64,000 nucleotides of DNA, taken from Streptomyces sp. LHD-70. Its GTDB lineage: Bacteria; Actinomycetota; Actinomycetes; Streptomycetales; Streptomycetaceae. The stretch lies in assembly GCF_031157275.1 (NCBI RefSeq), contig NZ_JAVIFW010000006.1, positions 1 to 64,000 of the forward strand, read 5' to 3'. Positions 44,771 to 55,060 of this stretch are shown here, in pieces. Each line of letters begins with the position of its first letter. The stretch's first letter is position 1. Under the pieces are notes generated by a model. That model was not told the origin of the DNA and did no database searches. It saw only the letters and a program-made list of their open reading frames with translations. The position numbers were made by a program, and so were the translations under genes.

Positions 44771-45996
44771 AGCTCCCCCTCGAACGGCGGCCCGAGCGGC
44801 AGCCGGGCACTCACCCGGAAGCCGTCCGCCGTGTTGCGTGCCGTCAGTTCGCCGCCGAACGCCTTGGCGCGCTCGGCCATGCCCCGGATTCCGCTGCCGT
44901 GCGCCGACTCGTCGGACGAGCCCTGCCCGTCGTCGTCGATCCGCACCCGCAGGTCCTCGTCGGAGTAGAGGAGCGTGACCGTCGCGCGACACGCGCGCGC
45001 GTGCCGGGTCACGTTGGTGAGCGACTCCTGCACGATCCGGTAGGCCGCCAGGTCGAGCGGCGGCGGCAGCGGGCGGGGCGTGCCGACCGTCTCCGCGCGG
45101 ACGTCGAGCCCCGCGCTTCGCGCTCCCGCGAGGAGCTCCGGCAGCCGATCGAGGCCCGCTGTGGGCGCCGTGGGCGCGCTCTCGTCGGCCCGGCGGAGCA
45201 TGCCGAGGGTGGCGCGGAGTTCGTCCAGCGCGTGCTTGCTCGTGGACTTCACCGCTTCGAGCGCCTCCTCGGCTGTGGCGAGTTTGGCGCCGTCGGCAGC
45301 GTCCTCCGAGGGCCGGGGGTGACGCTTGGAGAGGCGGTGCAGGGCGGCGCTGGACTGCACATTGATCAGCGACACGCTGTGCCCCAGTACGTCGTGGAGT
45401 TCGCGCGCGATCCGCAGCCGCTCCTCCGACGCGCTCTGCTGGGCCCGAGCCTCCTGCTCCCGCTCGGCGGCAAGGGCACGTTGGCGGACCTCCTCCACAT
45501 AGGCGGCACGCGTGCGTTGTGCACGAGCGAGCACGAGGAGGCTGAGCAGCCAGCCCGCCAGCATCACGATCGCCATGTCGTCGACCTTGCGCTGCCCCGG
45601 CTCCTGCAGCACCTCGCCGTACACGACCAACAGCATCGCCATGACGCCCAGCGCGGCAGCCGCGGCGAAGCGGCCGTCCACGGCGGCGGTGTAGAGGGCG
45701 ATGACGAACGCGAGCATCACCGGGGCGTCGTTCGCGCTGATCGGGTAGTACACCGCGCACGCGAGGAGCGTGACGACGGCGACGCTGATGGGCCGACGGC
45801 GCCGGAAGTGCAGCGCAACGCAGCCCACCCCGAGCAGCGACCAGCCCGTCACGGCCTGCCAGAACGACTCGGACGTGTTCCGCATCCCCCACAGCGCACC
45901 ACCCAGGACGACGGCGGCGACGGCCAGCGTCACCGCGAGATCGTTGGCACGCGAGGAGCGTCGCTGTCCGGGCGGGCCGGTCGGGAAGAGGGCCAT
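44767..45996 (-). CDS. HisKA_3 sensor histidine kinase
   Basis: The 409-residue membrane kinase has about five or six hydrophobic segments in its first 155 residues with very short loops, so the signal is probably sensed in the membrane. A coiled-coil linker leads to the HisKA_3 domain (His201 in RELHDVLGHS) and a C-terminal HATPase (QESLTNVTRHA, GSGIRGMAER). It pairs with the NarL-type regulator encoded next, with overlapping codons. ATG 45996 gives a 20-residue polar N-terminus before the first helix. The region just upstream holds a decayed hydrolase gene on the other strand. Confidence 0.9.
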   Translation of the reverse strand: MALFPTGPPGQRRSSRANDLAVTLAVAAVVLGGALWGMRNTSESFWQAVTGWSLLGVGCVALHFRRRRPISVAVVTLLACAVYYPISANDAPVMLAFVIALYTAAVDGRFAAAAALGVMAMLLVVYGEVLQEPGQRKVDDMAIVMLAGWLLSLLVLARAQRTRAAYVEEVRQRALAAEREQEARAQQSASEERLRIARELHDVLGHSVSLINVQSSAALHRLSKRHPRPSEDAADGAKLATAEEALEAVKSTSKHALDELRATLGMLRRADESAPTAPTAGLDRLPELLAGARSAGLDVRAETVGTPRPLPPPLDLAAYRIVQESLTNVTRHARACRATVTLLYSDEDLRVRIDDDGQGSSDESAHGSGIRGMAERAKAFGGELTARNTADGFRVSARLPLGPPFEGEL

Positions 45997-46053
45997 GTCC
46001 GGAAGGATATTCCGGGCGGGCACCGCTCGGACCGGCCAGAAATCGGCACCCCT

Positions 46054-46606
46054 TAGGGCGCACCTCTTGGGGGTCTCCCTGGGTGGTGCCATCGCCCAGC
46101 GCGTCGCGCTGCGCCACCCGGAACGCGTCCGCACGCTCACCACGATGGCCGCCGTCCCCGCCGACGTCTCGGGCCTCGCAACCCTGCGATACATCCGCAT
46201 CGGAACCCTGTCCAAGTTCGCCCGCCTGCGCTTCCCCGAAACCGCCGACGGAGCCGTCGATGCGGGGGTCGCCGTGCCCCGTCTCCTGGCCTCGCCCCGC
46301 CGCCCGTTCGACGAGGAGGCCGCACTCGACGCCGCCCGGCGCAACCTCGACAACGGCCTGCCTGACCGGCAGGCCCAGAGCCGCCAGATCGGCGCCCAGT
46401 GGGACGGGCCGTCGATCGACGCCATCGCCAGACCCGCACTCGTACTCCACGGCGAGGACGACCCTCTGATCAAACCGGCCGCAGCACGCGCGATAGCGGC
46501 GCGCATCCCAGGCGCCCTCCTGACGCTCCTGCCCGAGGTCGGCCACGAACTGCCCGCACGCGCGTGGGACACCATCGCCGACGAGATCCGCACACTCGCC
46601 GCGTGA
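46054..46606 (+). pseudogene. 3' remnant of an alpha/beta hydrolase gene
   Basis: Homology to alpha/beta hydrolases begins abruptly at the nucleophile elbow (HLLGVSLGGAIAQRVAL) and continues to the C-terminus with the acid residue in HGEDDPLI and the catalytic His in VGHELPAR. The N-terminal third, with the core strands and the HG oxyanion region, is missing. The frame stays open upstream only by chance, through the sensor-kinase control region. No start codon with a ribosome site is seen. I read this as a deletion remnant. About 180 residues survive. Confidence 0.7.
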
Positions 46607-46655
46607 GCCGTCGACGACAGCGAGAGGCGGCGCCGGTGGCGTGCCGCGAAGGCGG

Positions 46656-47186
46656 TCAGGGGCGTGGGGCGAGGAACACGTACTCCCTTCCGGGCCGGTC
46701 GGGCGCAGCGCGTACGTCCTCCACTGGGTAGCCGTACGCGAGCAGGTCCCTCTCGATCTCCTCGCGCTCCCGGAAACGCAGCGTCGAATCGGAGGTCAGC
46801 GTCTGCCCGTCCGCCGCGAACACATAGGTCCAGCGGAACGTCACCAACGGCCAGGACGCGTGGGTCAGTTGGATCCAGCTCCTGCTGACCCTGCCGATGC
46901 CCGGGCATCCGTCACGTTGCAGGTGTTCTCGCGGGTCCACTTCTCCCACGCGCGTCGCGCCGGATCGCGGGTCTCGAAGACCAGCCGCCTGCCCGGGCGG
47001 CGGAAGGCCGGTCGCGTCACCGCAGATCTATCGCACGCGCTCACCTCCCGGTCTGGCCCGGGCGACGTCGAGGGACGCGAGGGCGGGGTCGACGCCGGTG
47101 ACGTCGATCCCGCGGCCCGCCAGGAGGAGCGCGAACACGCCTGTGCCGCAGCCGATGTCGGCTACGGCCCCGCCCGGCAGCCATCA
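46656..47186 (-). pseudogene. decayed SAM-dependent methyltransferase gene
   Basis: Read on the minus strand, the piece nearest 47180 encodes AVADIGCGTGVFALLLAGRG followed by VTGVDPALASLDVAR, the SAM-binding motif of class I methyltransferases, and then stops. A second piece in another frame encodes RRLVFETRDPARRAW near 46950, and a third (46656 to about 46880) encodes VTFRWTYVFAADG and REYVFLAP to a normal end. The 5' end, about 50 codons in the middle and at least two frame changes are lost. Its damaged 5' side abuts the lysE stop. Confidence 0.72.
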
Positions 47187-47807
47187 GGGCTGGGAGGTCG
47201 CGACCTTGACTCCGAAGCCGATCAGGACGACGCCCGTGACACGGTCCAGGGCGCGTCGTACGACCGGCTTCTCGAAGAAGGTGCGGGACTTGGCGAGGAC
47301 CAGAACGTAGGCGCCGAGCCAGACCACGGTGAGGGCCGCGTGGATGAGGACCAGCAGGGTCATCCCCGGGTGCGGCGCCAGACCGGTCGGCGCGAGCGTG
47401 GGCAGGAGGCCGGTGTAGAGGACCGCGATCTTCGGGTTGAACACATTGCTGACCAGTCCCGTGCGCCACGGATTGCCGGACGGGGGTGGCGGAGCGCCCG
47501 CCTCTGAAGCCACCGCACGGTTGCGCCGGCTCTGCAGCAGCGCCTGGACACCGAGGAACCCGAGGTAGACGGCACCGGCGAGCTTCACGACCGTATAGGC
47601 GGTGGAAGAAGCGGCCAGGACGGCGGCCAGGCCGACCACGGTCAGCGCGCCCCAGACGAGCAGGCCCGCCGCGATGCCTCCGACCGTGCTCAGGCCGTCC
47701 CGCCGGCCGGACGCGATGGCCCGCTTCGTCACGACTGCCATGTCGGGGCCGGGAACCATGGTCAGGACAGCGAGCACACCCGTGGCCGCGAGGAGCTGAA
47801 CGAACAT
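47184..47807 (-). CDS. LysE/RhtB-family amino acid exporter
   Basis: The 207-residue protein has about six helices and the LysE family marks: TMVPGPDMAVVTKRAIASGR near the N-terminus and the GLVSNVFNPKIAVLY motif in the middle. It exports amino acids or small derivatives, and the exact substrate is unknown. The 3' end runs into the methyltransferase remnant, with no room for a terminator. A 33-codon frame with good codon use ends 4 bases before its ATG. Confidence 0.87.
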   Translation of the reverse strand: MFVQLLAATGVLAVLTMVPGPDMAVVTKRAIASGRRDGLSTVGGIAAGLLVWGALTVVGLAAVLAASSTAYTVVKLAGAVYLGFLGVQALLQSRRNRAVASEAGAPPPPSGNPWRTGLVSNVFNPKIAVLYTGLLPTLAPTGLAPHPGMTLLVLIHAALTVVWLGAYVLVLAKSRTFFEKPVVRRALDRVTGVVLIGFGVKVATSQP

Positions 47808-47811
47808 GAGT

Positions 47812-47913
47812 TCACTCTCTCATCGGGGAGCGGGAGGGCTTCTCCTGCTCGGACGCCCGGCCTCCGACGTACGTCACGACCTCGCGCTCACCGAGCTTCA
47901 CGGGGCGGACCAT
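47812..47913 (-). CDS. possible 33-residue small protein before lysE
   Basis: ATG 47913 is preceded by GGAG at 5 bases, and the frame (MVRPVKLGEREVVTYVGG and on) has about 90 percent GC at third positions, like real genes here. Its stop lies 4 bases before the lysE ATG, so it would be coupled to it. No domain is recognised. It could be a coupled leader ORF or the remaining start of a lost gene. Confidence 0.35.
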   Translation of the reverse strand: MVRPVKLGEREVVTYVGGRASEQEKPSRSPMRE

Positions 47914-47952
47914 GGGCACTCCGTGGCGGGGCCGAGGTGCCGCGTGGTGCGC

Positions 47953-47982
47953 TTGACACGTAAATCGAACATCCATTCTTAT
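47953..47982 (+). promoter_or_regulatory. recA SOS promoter with LexA box
   Basis: TTGACA (47953-47958) and TCTTAT (47977-47982) are spaced by 18 bp. GAAC-ATCC-ATTC at 47967-47978 overlaps the -10 and differs from the actinobacterial LexA box GAAC-N4-GTTC at one base. The position suits LexA repression of recA. Confidence 0.75.
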
Positions 47983-48064
47983 GGGATCTCCGGCACCACT
48001 CCAGCCCCGGAATCTCGGGAGTTCCGGGGAGTTATCCACAGGCCGGGGCCGACGTCGAGGCGCA

Positions 48065-48087
48065 TTGTCAGTGGCAGGGGATAGCGT
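48065..48087 (+). promoter_or_regulatory. recA RecA-NDp/PafBC-type promoter
   Basis: TTGTCAGTG (48065-48073), 8 bases, then TAGCGT (48082-48087). This matches the full mycobacterial RecA-NDp consensus TTGTCRGTG-N8-TAnnnT. It lies about 43 bases before the recA ATG and provides LexA-independent damage induction. Confidence 0.82.
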
Positions 48088-48130
48088 CTTGGACGTGAAG
48101 CGATCGACTCAAGCAAATCGGGTGGAACCC

Positions 48131-49273
48131 ATGGCAGGAACCGACCGCGAGAAGGCGCTGGACGCCGCGCTCGCACAGATTGAACGGCAATTCGGCAAGG
48201 GCGCTGTGATGCGCATGGGCGAGCGGCCGAACGAGCCCATCGAGGTCATCCCCACCGGATCGACCGCCCTCGACGTCGCCCTCGGCGTGGGCGGCATCCC
48301 GCGCGGCCGTGTGGTGGAGGTGTACGGACCGGAGTCCTCCGGTAAGACGACCCTGACCCTGCACGCCGTGGCCAACGCGCAGAAGGCCGGCGGCCAGGTG
48401 GCGTTCGTGGACGCGGAGCACGCCCTCGACCCGGAGTACGCGAAGAAGCTCGGCGTCGACATCGACAACCTCATCCTGTCCCAGCCGGACAACGGTGAGC
48501 AGGCTCTTGAGATCGTCGACATGCTGGTCCGCTCCGGCGCGCTCGACCTGATCGTCATCGACTCCGTGGCGGCCCTGGTTCCGCGCGCGGAGATCGAGGG
48601 TGAGATGGGCGACTCGCACGTGGGTCTGCAGGCTCGACTGATGAGCCAGGCGCTGCGGAAGATCACCAGCGCCCTGAACCAGTCCAAGACCACCGCGATC
48701 TTCATCAACCAGCTCCGCGAGAAGATCGGCGTGATGTTCGGCTCGCCGGAGACCACGACCGGTGGCCGTGCTCTGAAGTTCTACGCCTCGGTGCGTATCG
48801 ACATCCGCCGCATCGAGACCCTCAAGGACGGCACGGACGCGGTCGGCAACCGCACCCGCGTCAAGGTCGTGAAGAACAAGGTGGCGCCGCCCTTCAAGCA
48901 GGCCGAGTTCGACATCCTCTACGGCCAGGGCATCAGCCGCGAGGGCGGCCTGATCGACATGGGCGTGGAGCACGGCTTCGTCCGCAAGGCCGGAGCCTGG
49001 TACACGTACGAGGGCGACCAGCTCGGCCAGGGCAAGGAGAACGCCCGTAACTTCCTGAAGGACAACCCGGATCTCGCCAACGAGATCGAGAAGAAGATCA
49101 AGGAGAAGCTGGGCGTCGGCGTGAAGCCGGCCGAGGCCGAGTCCGGCACGGACGCGGCGACCGTGGACGCGGCAGCCGACAAGGACGCCAAGGACACGAA
49201 GGACGCGGCCAAGTCGGTGCCCGCACCGGCCACCAAGGCCAAGTCGACCAAGGCCGCCCCGGCCAAGAGCTGA
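48131..49273 (+). CDS. recA: RecA recombinase
   Basis: The 380-residue protein forms filaments on single-stranded DNA for strand exchange and triggers LexA self-cleavage. Walker [10 protein letters not shown] is at 66-74, followed by the VDAEHALDP and [18 protein letters not shown] motifs and the L2 segment with [19 protein letters not shown]. The C-terminal 45 residues are Lys/Ala/Asp-rich, a feature of Streptomyces RecA. ATG 48131 follows GGTGGA. Two promoters lie upstream, one with a LexA box and one of the RecA-NDp type. recX starts 3 bases after the stop. Confidence 0.98.
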   Translation: MAGTDREKALDAALAQIERQFGKGAVMRMGERPNEPIEVIPTGSTALDVALGVGGIPRGRVVEVYGPESSGKTTLTLHAVANAQKAGGQVAFVDAEHALDPEYAKKLGVDIDNLILSQPDNGEQALEIVDMLVRSGALDLIVIDSVAALVPRAEIEGEMGDSHVGLQARLMSQALRKITSALNQSKTTAIFINQLREKIGVMFGSPETTTGGRALKFYASVRIDIRRIETLKDGTDAVGNRTRVKVVKNKVAPPFKQAEFDILYGQGISREGGLIDMGVEHGFVRKAGAWYTYEGDQLGQGKENARNFLKDNPDLANEIEKKIKEKLGVGVKPAEAESGTDAATVDAAADKDAKDTKDAAKSVPAPATKAKSTKAAPAKS

Positions 49274-49276
49274 GCC

Positions 49277-50209
49277 GTGGTACGGCGAACGGACTGGCCG
49301 GAAGAACCCTTCGACGGGCCCTTCGACGGCCAGAGCCCGGGCGGGCAGCCCTTCCAGGGGCACGCCTCCGGCGACGGTGGTGACGGCGAACTCTTCGGCG
49401 GCGACGAGCAGTCGGGTCGCTCCCAGGCGTTCGGCACCGGCGAGGAATCCGACCGCTCCGGTGGTCGCGCGGGCCGAGGAGGCCTGAGCGGCGGGGGATA
49501 CCGGGGCGGTCGAGGAGGGCGTTCCAGTGCCCGTGGGCGGCGTGCGTCCAGAAGCCGCGAAGGCGGCGACGGCGCCTTCGGCGAGGGGCGCGGTGGCAGC
49601 TTCGGCGACCGTGCGCCCAGAGGCGGAGGCCACGCCGGGGACCAGGACGGCGGCTCCCCCGACCCGTCGAGGGCCGGGAAGGGGGAATCGCGTACGCGAG
49701 AGCGCGACCTGCCACCGGAGGAGCGGGCACGGAACATCTGCCTGCGCCTGCTCACCGGTACCCCGCGCACCCGCAAGCAGCTCGCCGATGCCCTGCGCAA
49801 ACGCGAGATCCCCGACGACGTGGCGGAGGAGGTCCTCTCCCGATTCGAGGAGGTCGGCCTCATCGACGACACTGCGTTCGCGGGAGCCTGGGTGGAGTCC
49901 CGGCATCACAGCCGAGGCCTGGCCCGCCGCGCACTCGCCCGCGAGCTGCGCACCAAGGGAGTCGACTCCACGGCGATCGACGAGGCAATGGAACAGCTCG
50001 ACTCCGAGCAAGAAGAGGCCACAGCGCGCGAACTGGTCGACCGGAAACTCCGCTCGACCAGAGGCCTCGACCGGGACAAGCGCCTGCGCCGCCTCGCGGG
50101 CATGCTCGCCCGCAAGGGCTACCCGGAGGGCATGGCCCTGCGCGTGGTGCGCCGGGCGTTGGAACAAGAGGGGGAAGAGACAGACGACTTGGAGTACGGG
50201 GGGTTCTGA
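49277..50209 (+). CDS. recX: RecX regulatory protein with Gly-rich N-terminal extension
   Basis: The 310-residue product has the RecX fold of three-helix repeats at about 145-300 (ARNICLRLLTGTPRTRKQLAD, LIDDTAFAGAWVESR, RALARELRTKGVD). RecX caps and disassembles RecA filaments. The first 140 residues are low-complexity, rich in Gly, Arg, Ser and Asp, and nearly double the size of the usual 150-180-residue protein. GTG 49277 is 3 bases after the recA stop, so translation is coupled. A later start is possible but no better ribosome site is seen. Confidence 0.92.
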   Translation: MVRRTDWPEEPFDGPFDGQSPGGQPFQGHASGDGGDGELFGGDEQSGRSQAFGTGEESDRSGGRAGRGGLSGGGYRGGRGGRSSARGRRASRSREGGDGAFGEGRGGSFGDRAPRGGGHAGDQDGGSPDPSRAGKGESRTRERDLPPEERARNICLRLLTGTPRTRKQLADALRKREIPDDVAEEVLSRFEEVGLIDDTAFAGAWVESRHHSRGLARRALARELRTKGVDSTAIDEAMEQLDSEQEEATARELVDRKLRSTRGLDRDKRLRRLAGMLARKGYPEGMALRVVRRALEQEGEETDDLEYGGF

Positions 50210-50341
50210 GCACGGCGCTCCGGGGCGCGCAGTCGCGAACGGAATGCCCTTGCCGGGACGCCGAGTTGGTGGTGCCGAGGCGGTGGTCGCCAGGCGGTGG
50301 TGCTGCGCCCCGCAGCGGGCGGCGGAGTGGTGTCGGGGGGC

Positions 50342-50812
50342 TCAGGTCGGCTCGGCGGCGGGGGCGGTGACCGGGAGGCCTGCCGCGCGCCAGGCCTGGA
50401 AGCCTCCGGTCAGGTCGGTGGCGCGGTACAACCCCAGCTGCTGGAGCGAGGCCGCCCCGAGGCTGGACGCGTAGCCCTCGTTGCAGATCACCACGACGTG
50501 CACATCGTGGGCGGTCGCCTCCGGGAGGCGGTGAGTGCCCTGCGGATCGAGGCGCCACTCCAGCTCGTTGCGCTCCACGACCAGGGCGCCGGGGATCAGG
50601 CCGTCGCGCTCGCGGAGCTCGGCGTACCGGATATCCACGAGCAGAGCCTCGCCCGCCTCGGCGGCAGTGTGCGCCTCATACGGTCCGATGCGGTCGAGGC
50701 CCGCGCGGACTTGCTCCAAGTGGGCGTCGATGGAAAGGGGTTGGGGACGGCCCGGCTCGGGGGCCGGGGCGGATGAAGGCGTGGGCACCGTGGCGGATGC
50801 GGGAGTGGTCAC
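50342..50812 (-). CDS. single-domain rhodanese-like protein
   Basis: The 156-residue product has a rhodanese domain (about 35-148) with the active Cys in VVICNEGYASS and the LVDIRY and GGFQAWRAAGLPV motifs. It can carry sulfane sulfur. The GTG start overlaps the stop of the cysteine dioxygenase gene (GTGA), so the pair probably acts together in cysteine catabolism or in detoxifying its sulfur products. The first 30 residues are Pro/Ala-rich and disordered. Confidence 0.87.
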   Translation of the reverse strand: MTTPASATVPTPSSAPAPEPGRPQPLSIDAHLEQVRAGLDRIGPYEAHTAAEAGEALLVDIRYAELRERDGLIPGALVVERNELEWRLDPQGTHRLPEATAHDVHVVVICNEGYASSLGAASLQQLGLYRATDLTGGFQAWRAAGLPVTAPAAEPT

Positions 50813-51399
50813 TGCCAGTCCTCCGGCTGCTCGACCTGCTCCAGCCTGAGCACCGCGCCGGTGCGGCTGAAGCGGCGGATCAAGGGGAGAGGGGGGTAGT
50901 AGGCGTGTACGGAGATGGCGTGCTCGGTGGTCGACTCGTTGAGGACCTCGTGCACATGGTGGGTGCCGAAGGCGCGGCCCCGGCCTGCGGGGAGGGCGCG
51001 TCGGCGGTCGACGTCGGCGGCGAGTTCGAGGGTATTCCAGCCTTCGCCGGGCAGCCGGACCGAGAGAGAGTTCTCCGTCAACTCGCCCTGGGCCGTGGTG
51101 AAGGCGCCGACCGACTCGGCGTGGTCGTGCCAGCCGGTGCCGGTACCGGGCGGCCAGGCGATGAGCCACGCCTCGCTGCCGCCGGGACCTTCGAGCCGTA
51201 CCCAGGTGCGGCCCTCGGGGTCGAGGGGGAGCGAGGCGACCAGCTCGGCGTCGGCGGCGGTGCGGCGCACGAAGTCCAGGAGCTGGGCCGGGGTGGGGGC
51301 GGAACCGCCGGTGGCAGAGGGAGCGGAAGAGGGGGCGGAAGCGGGGATGGTCCTAACGGGACTCGTTGCCGGGGCTGCTGGAGTGGTCGTCGAAGACAC
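50809..51399 (-). CDS. cysteine dioxygenase family protein
   Basis: The 196-residue cupin protein matches cysteine dioxygenase, which oxidises cysteine to cysteine sulfinate with a non-heme iron. The metal-ligand pattern is visible in GTGWHDHAESVGAFT and the later GTHHVHEVLN. The first 40 residues are Pro/Ser/Thr-rich. The start is a GTG at 51399. It is preceded by an 80-bp leader after a small Cys-containing ORF and is coupled to a rhodanese gene downstream. Confidence 0.85.
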   Translation of the reverse strand: MSSTTTPAAPATSPVRTIPASAPSSAPSATGGSAPTPAQLLDFVRRTAADAELVASLPLDPEGRTWVRLEGPGGSEAWLIAWPPGTGTGWHDHAESVGAFTTAQGELTENSLSVRLPGEGWNTLELAADVDRRRALPAGRGRAFGTHHVHEVLNESTTEHAISVHAYYPPLPLIRRFSRTGAVLRLEQVEQPEDWQ

Positions 51400-51482
51400 G
51401 TAGGCCGTCCTGAGAAGTCGCGGGGAACGCGCAGGTACGCCGCTGGTTCGCGGGGTGGGGTGCGCGTGAGGGAAGGGCGAGT

Positions 51483-51566
51483 TCAGGACGGGTGACAGAC
51501 GCAGCCCGCATAGCGGACGAGGTCCATGTGGACCCTCCGCCAAAGGCGTCGGCTGGTGTCGGTCAT
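51483..51566 (-). CDS. Cys-containing leader peptide upstream of cysteine dioxygenase
   Basis: This 27-codon frame starts MTDTSRRLWRRVHMDLV and ends GCVCHPS. Peptides with this RRVHMDLVRYAG pattern and a C-terminal Cys-x-Cys occur upstream of sulfur-metabolism genes in Streptomyces. A consensus promoter ends 7 bases before its ATG, so the mRNA is leaderless. The stop is 83 bp before the dioxygenase start. In mycobacteria, Cys-rich leaderless peptides sense cysteine by attenuation, and a like role is inferred here. Confidence 0.72.
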   Translation of the reverse strand: MTDTSRRLWRRVHMDLVRYAGCVCHPS

Positions 51567-51573
51567 GGGGCGG

Positions 51574-51602
51574 AGTAGAGCACGGGGACCGGGACGGGTC
51601 AA
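51574..51602 (-). promoter_or_regulatory. consensus promoter of the leader-dioxygenase-rhodanese operon
   Basis: On the minus strand TTGACC (51597-51602) and TCTACT (51574-51579) are spaced by exactly 17 bp, and 7 bases separate the -10 from the leader-peptide ATG. This is a strong HrdB-type promoter for a leaderless transcript. Confidence 0.75.
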
Positions 51603-51756
51603 ACGGTGTCCGGTGGGTGAACGGGGGTGTCGGGGGTCAGGGGCGTCGTCCCCGGGCGGGCTGGGCCGAGGACGGCCGACGGCCGGGGACGGCGCGGACA
51701 GGTCGGGAGGGGGGCAGGCAGGCAGGGCTGGAGCAAGCGGCCGGGCCGGGGGCGGG

Positions 51757-53928
<2,172 letters not shown>

Positions 53929-54046
53929 GGCGCGGCGCCTCCTGCCAGGGATGAGGCCTTGAAGGGCGTGCTGGTACTGGCAGTTGGAGCGGGGTGCGCG
54001 ATCACAGAACGTATGCAACCTATTGCCGGTGCTTGCGTCAAGTGAC

Positions 54047-54075
54047 GGAGGCAGCGACGTGACGCCGCTGCCTCC
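54047..54075 (-). terminator. terminator of the gluABCD operon
   Basis: GGAGGCAGCG (54047-54056) pairs perfectly with CGCTGCCTCC (54066-54075). It lies about 30 bp after the gluD stop. Confidence 0.75.
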
Positions 54076-54103
54076 GGGTTTGTTCAGTTGTGTCGACGGG
54101 GCG

Positions 54104-55060
54104 TCAGTTGTCCTTGCCCGGTGTCTTGTCGGTGTCCGTCGCCTTGTCGATGACGACCGTCTCGCCGCGGGGGTCGGGCACGATCACTGCCGCGCCCGGA
54201 GCGGGCGCCACCTCGGAAGCCGTCGGCTCCTTGGCCGAGGCCACGTTGATCCCCGTCTTGGCCCGCCGCCCCCGCTTCTCGATCCACGTCGCGAGCCACG
54301 AGAGCACCATGCAGAGCCCGATGTAGATCGCGCCGAAGACGGCGACCGTCTGGACGAACGGGTAAACGCCGTTGACGGGCGTGTTGTTGGCGATCAGGCG
54401 GGCCGAGTGCAGCAGCTCCGGGTAGAGGATCATGAAGCCGAGCGAGGTGTCCTTGAGGGTCACCACGAGCTGGCTGATGATCGTCGGCAGCATCGAGCGG
54501 ATCGCCTGCGGGAACAGCACCAGCGTCATGACCTGGGACTTGCGCAGGCCGATCGCGTACGCCGCTTCCTTCTGGCCCTTCGGTACGGCGTTGACGCCGG
54601 CGCGCAGCACCTCCGCCTGGACGCAGCCGTTGTAGATCGTCAGGCCGACGACGAGGGCCCAGAACGGGGACATCGTGCCGAGGATGCCGACCCACAGGGC
54701 GAAGATCGTGATCAGCAGCGGGATCGAGCGGAAGAGGTCGATGAAGACGACCGCGATCCACCGGACCGGCTTGTGGTCGGAGAGCCGTGCCACACACAGG
54801 ACGACCGCGAAGACCAGCGAGAAGACACCGGCGAGCGCGAACACCTGAAGGGTGGCGAGCAGCGCTTCGAGGATGTTCTGGCGGATGCCCGCGTAGTTGA
54901 AGATGTCCCACAGGGCGGGGTCGAACTCGCCCTTCTCGTTCAGGCGCAGGATCACCCAGGCGATGCCGCCGAGCAGTGCGGCGCTGCCGACGACGGTGTA
55001 GATGATGTTGCGGACCCGGGCCTTGGGGCCGGGGGCGTCGAAGAGAACGCTCGCGCTCAT
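54104..55060 (-). CDS. gluD: glutamate ABC transporter permease GluD
   Basis: The 318-residue permease has about five or six membrane helices in its core and the amino-acid permease EAA-like loop (RAGVNAVPKGQKEAAYAIGLRKSQ as its pattern, positions about 155-180). An N-terminal extension of about 60 residues and a C-terminal cytosolic tail of about 45 residues flank the core. It pairs with GluC to form the membrane channel. The ATG overlaps the gluC stop (ATGA). It is the last gene of gluABCD and ends at a hairpin. Confidence 0.9.
   Translation of the reverse strand: MSASVLFDAPGPKARVRNIIYTVVGSAALLGGIAWVILRLNEKGEFDPALWDIFNYAGIRQNILEALLATLQVFALAGVFSLVFAVVLCVARLSDHKPVRWIAVVFIDLFRSIPLLITIFALWVGILGTMSPFWALVVGLTIYNGCVQAEVLRAGVNAVPKGQKEAAYAIGLRKSQVMTLVLFPQAIRSMLPTIISQLVVTLKDTSLGFMILYPELLHSARLIANNTPVNGVYPFVQTVAVFGAIYIGLCMVLSWLATWIEKRGRRAKTGINVASAKEPTASEVAPAPGAAVIVPDPRGETVVIDKATDTDKTPGKDN

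Noticed and set aside
54126..54148. A further RecA-NDp-like match, TTGTCGGTG-N8-CTTGTC, on the plus strand
   Set aside because: It lies antisense within the end of gluD, has no gene downstream in that direction, and the -10 lacks the conserved A.
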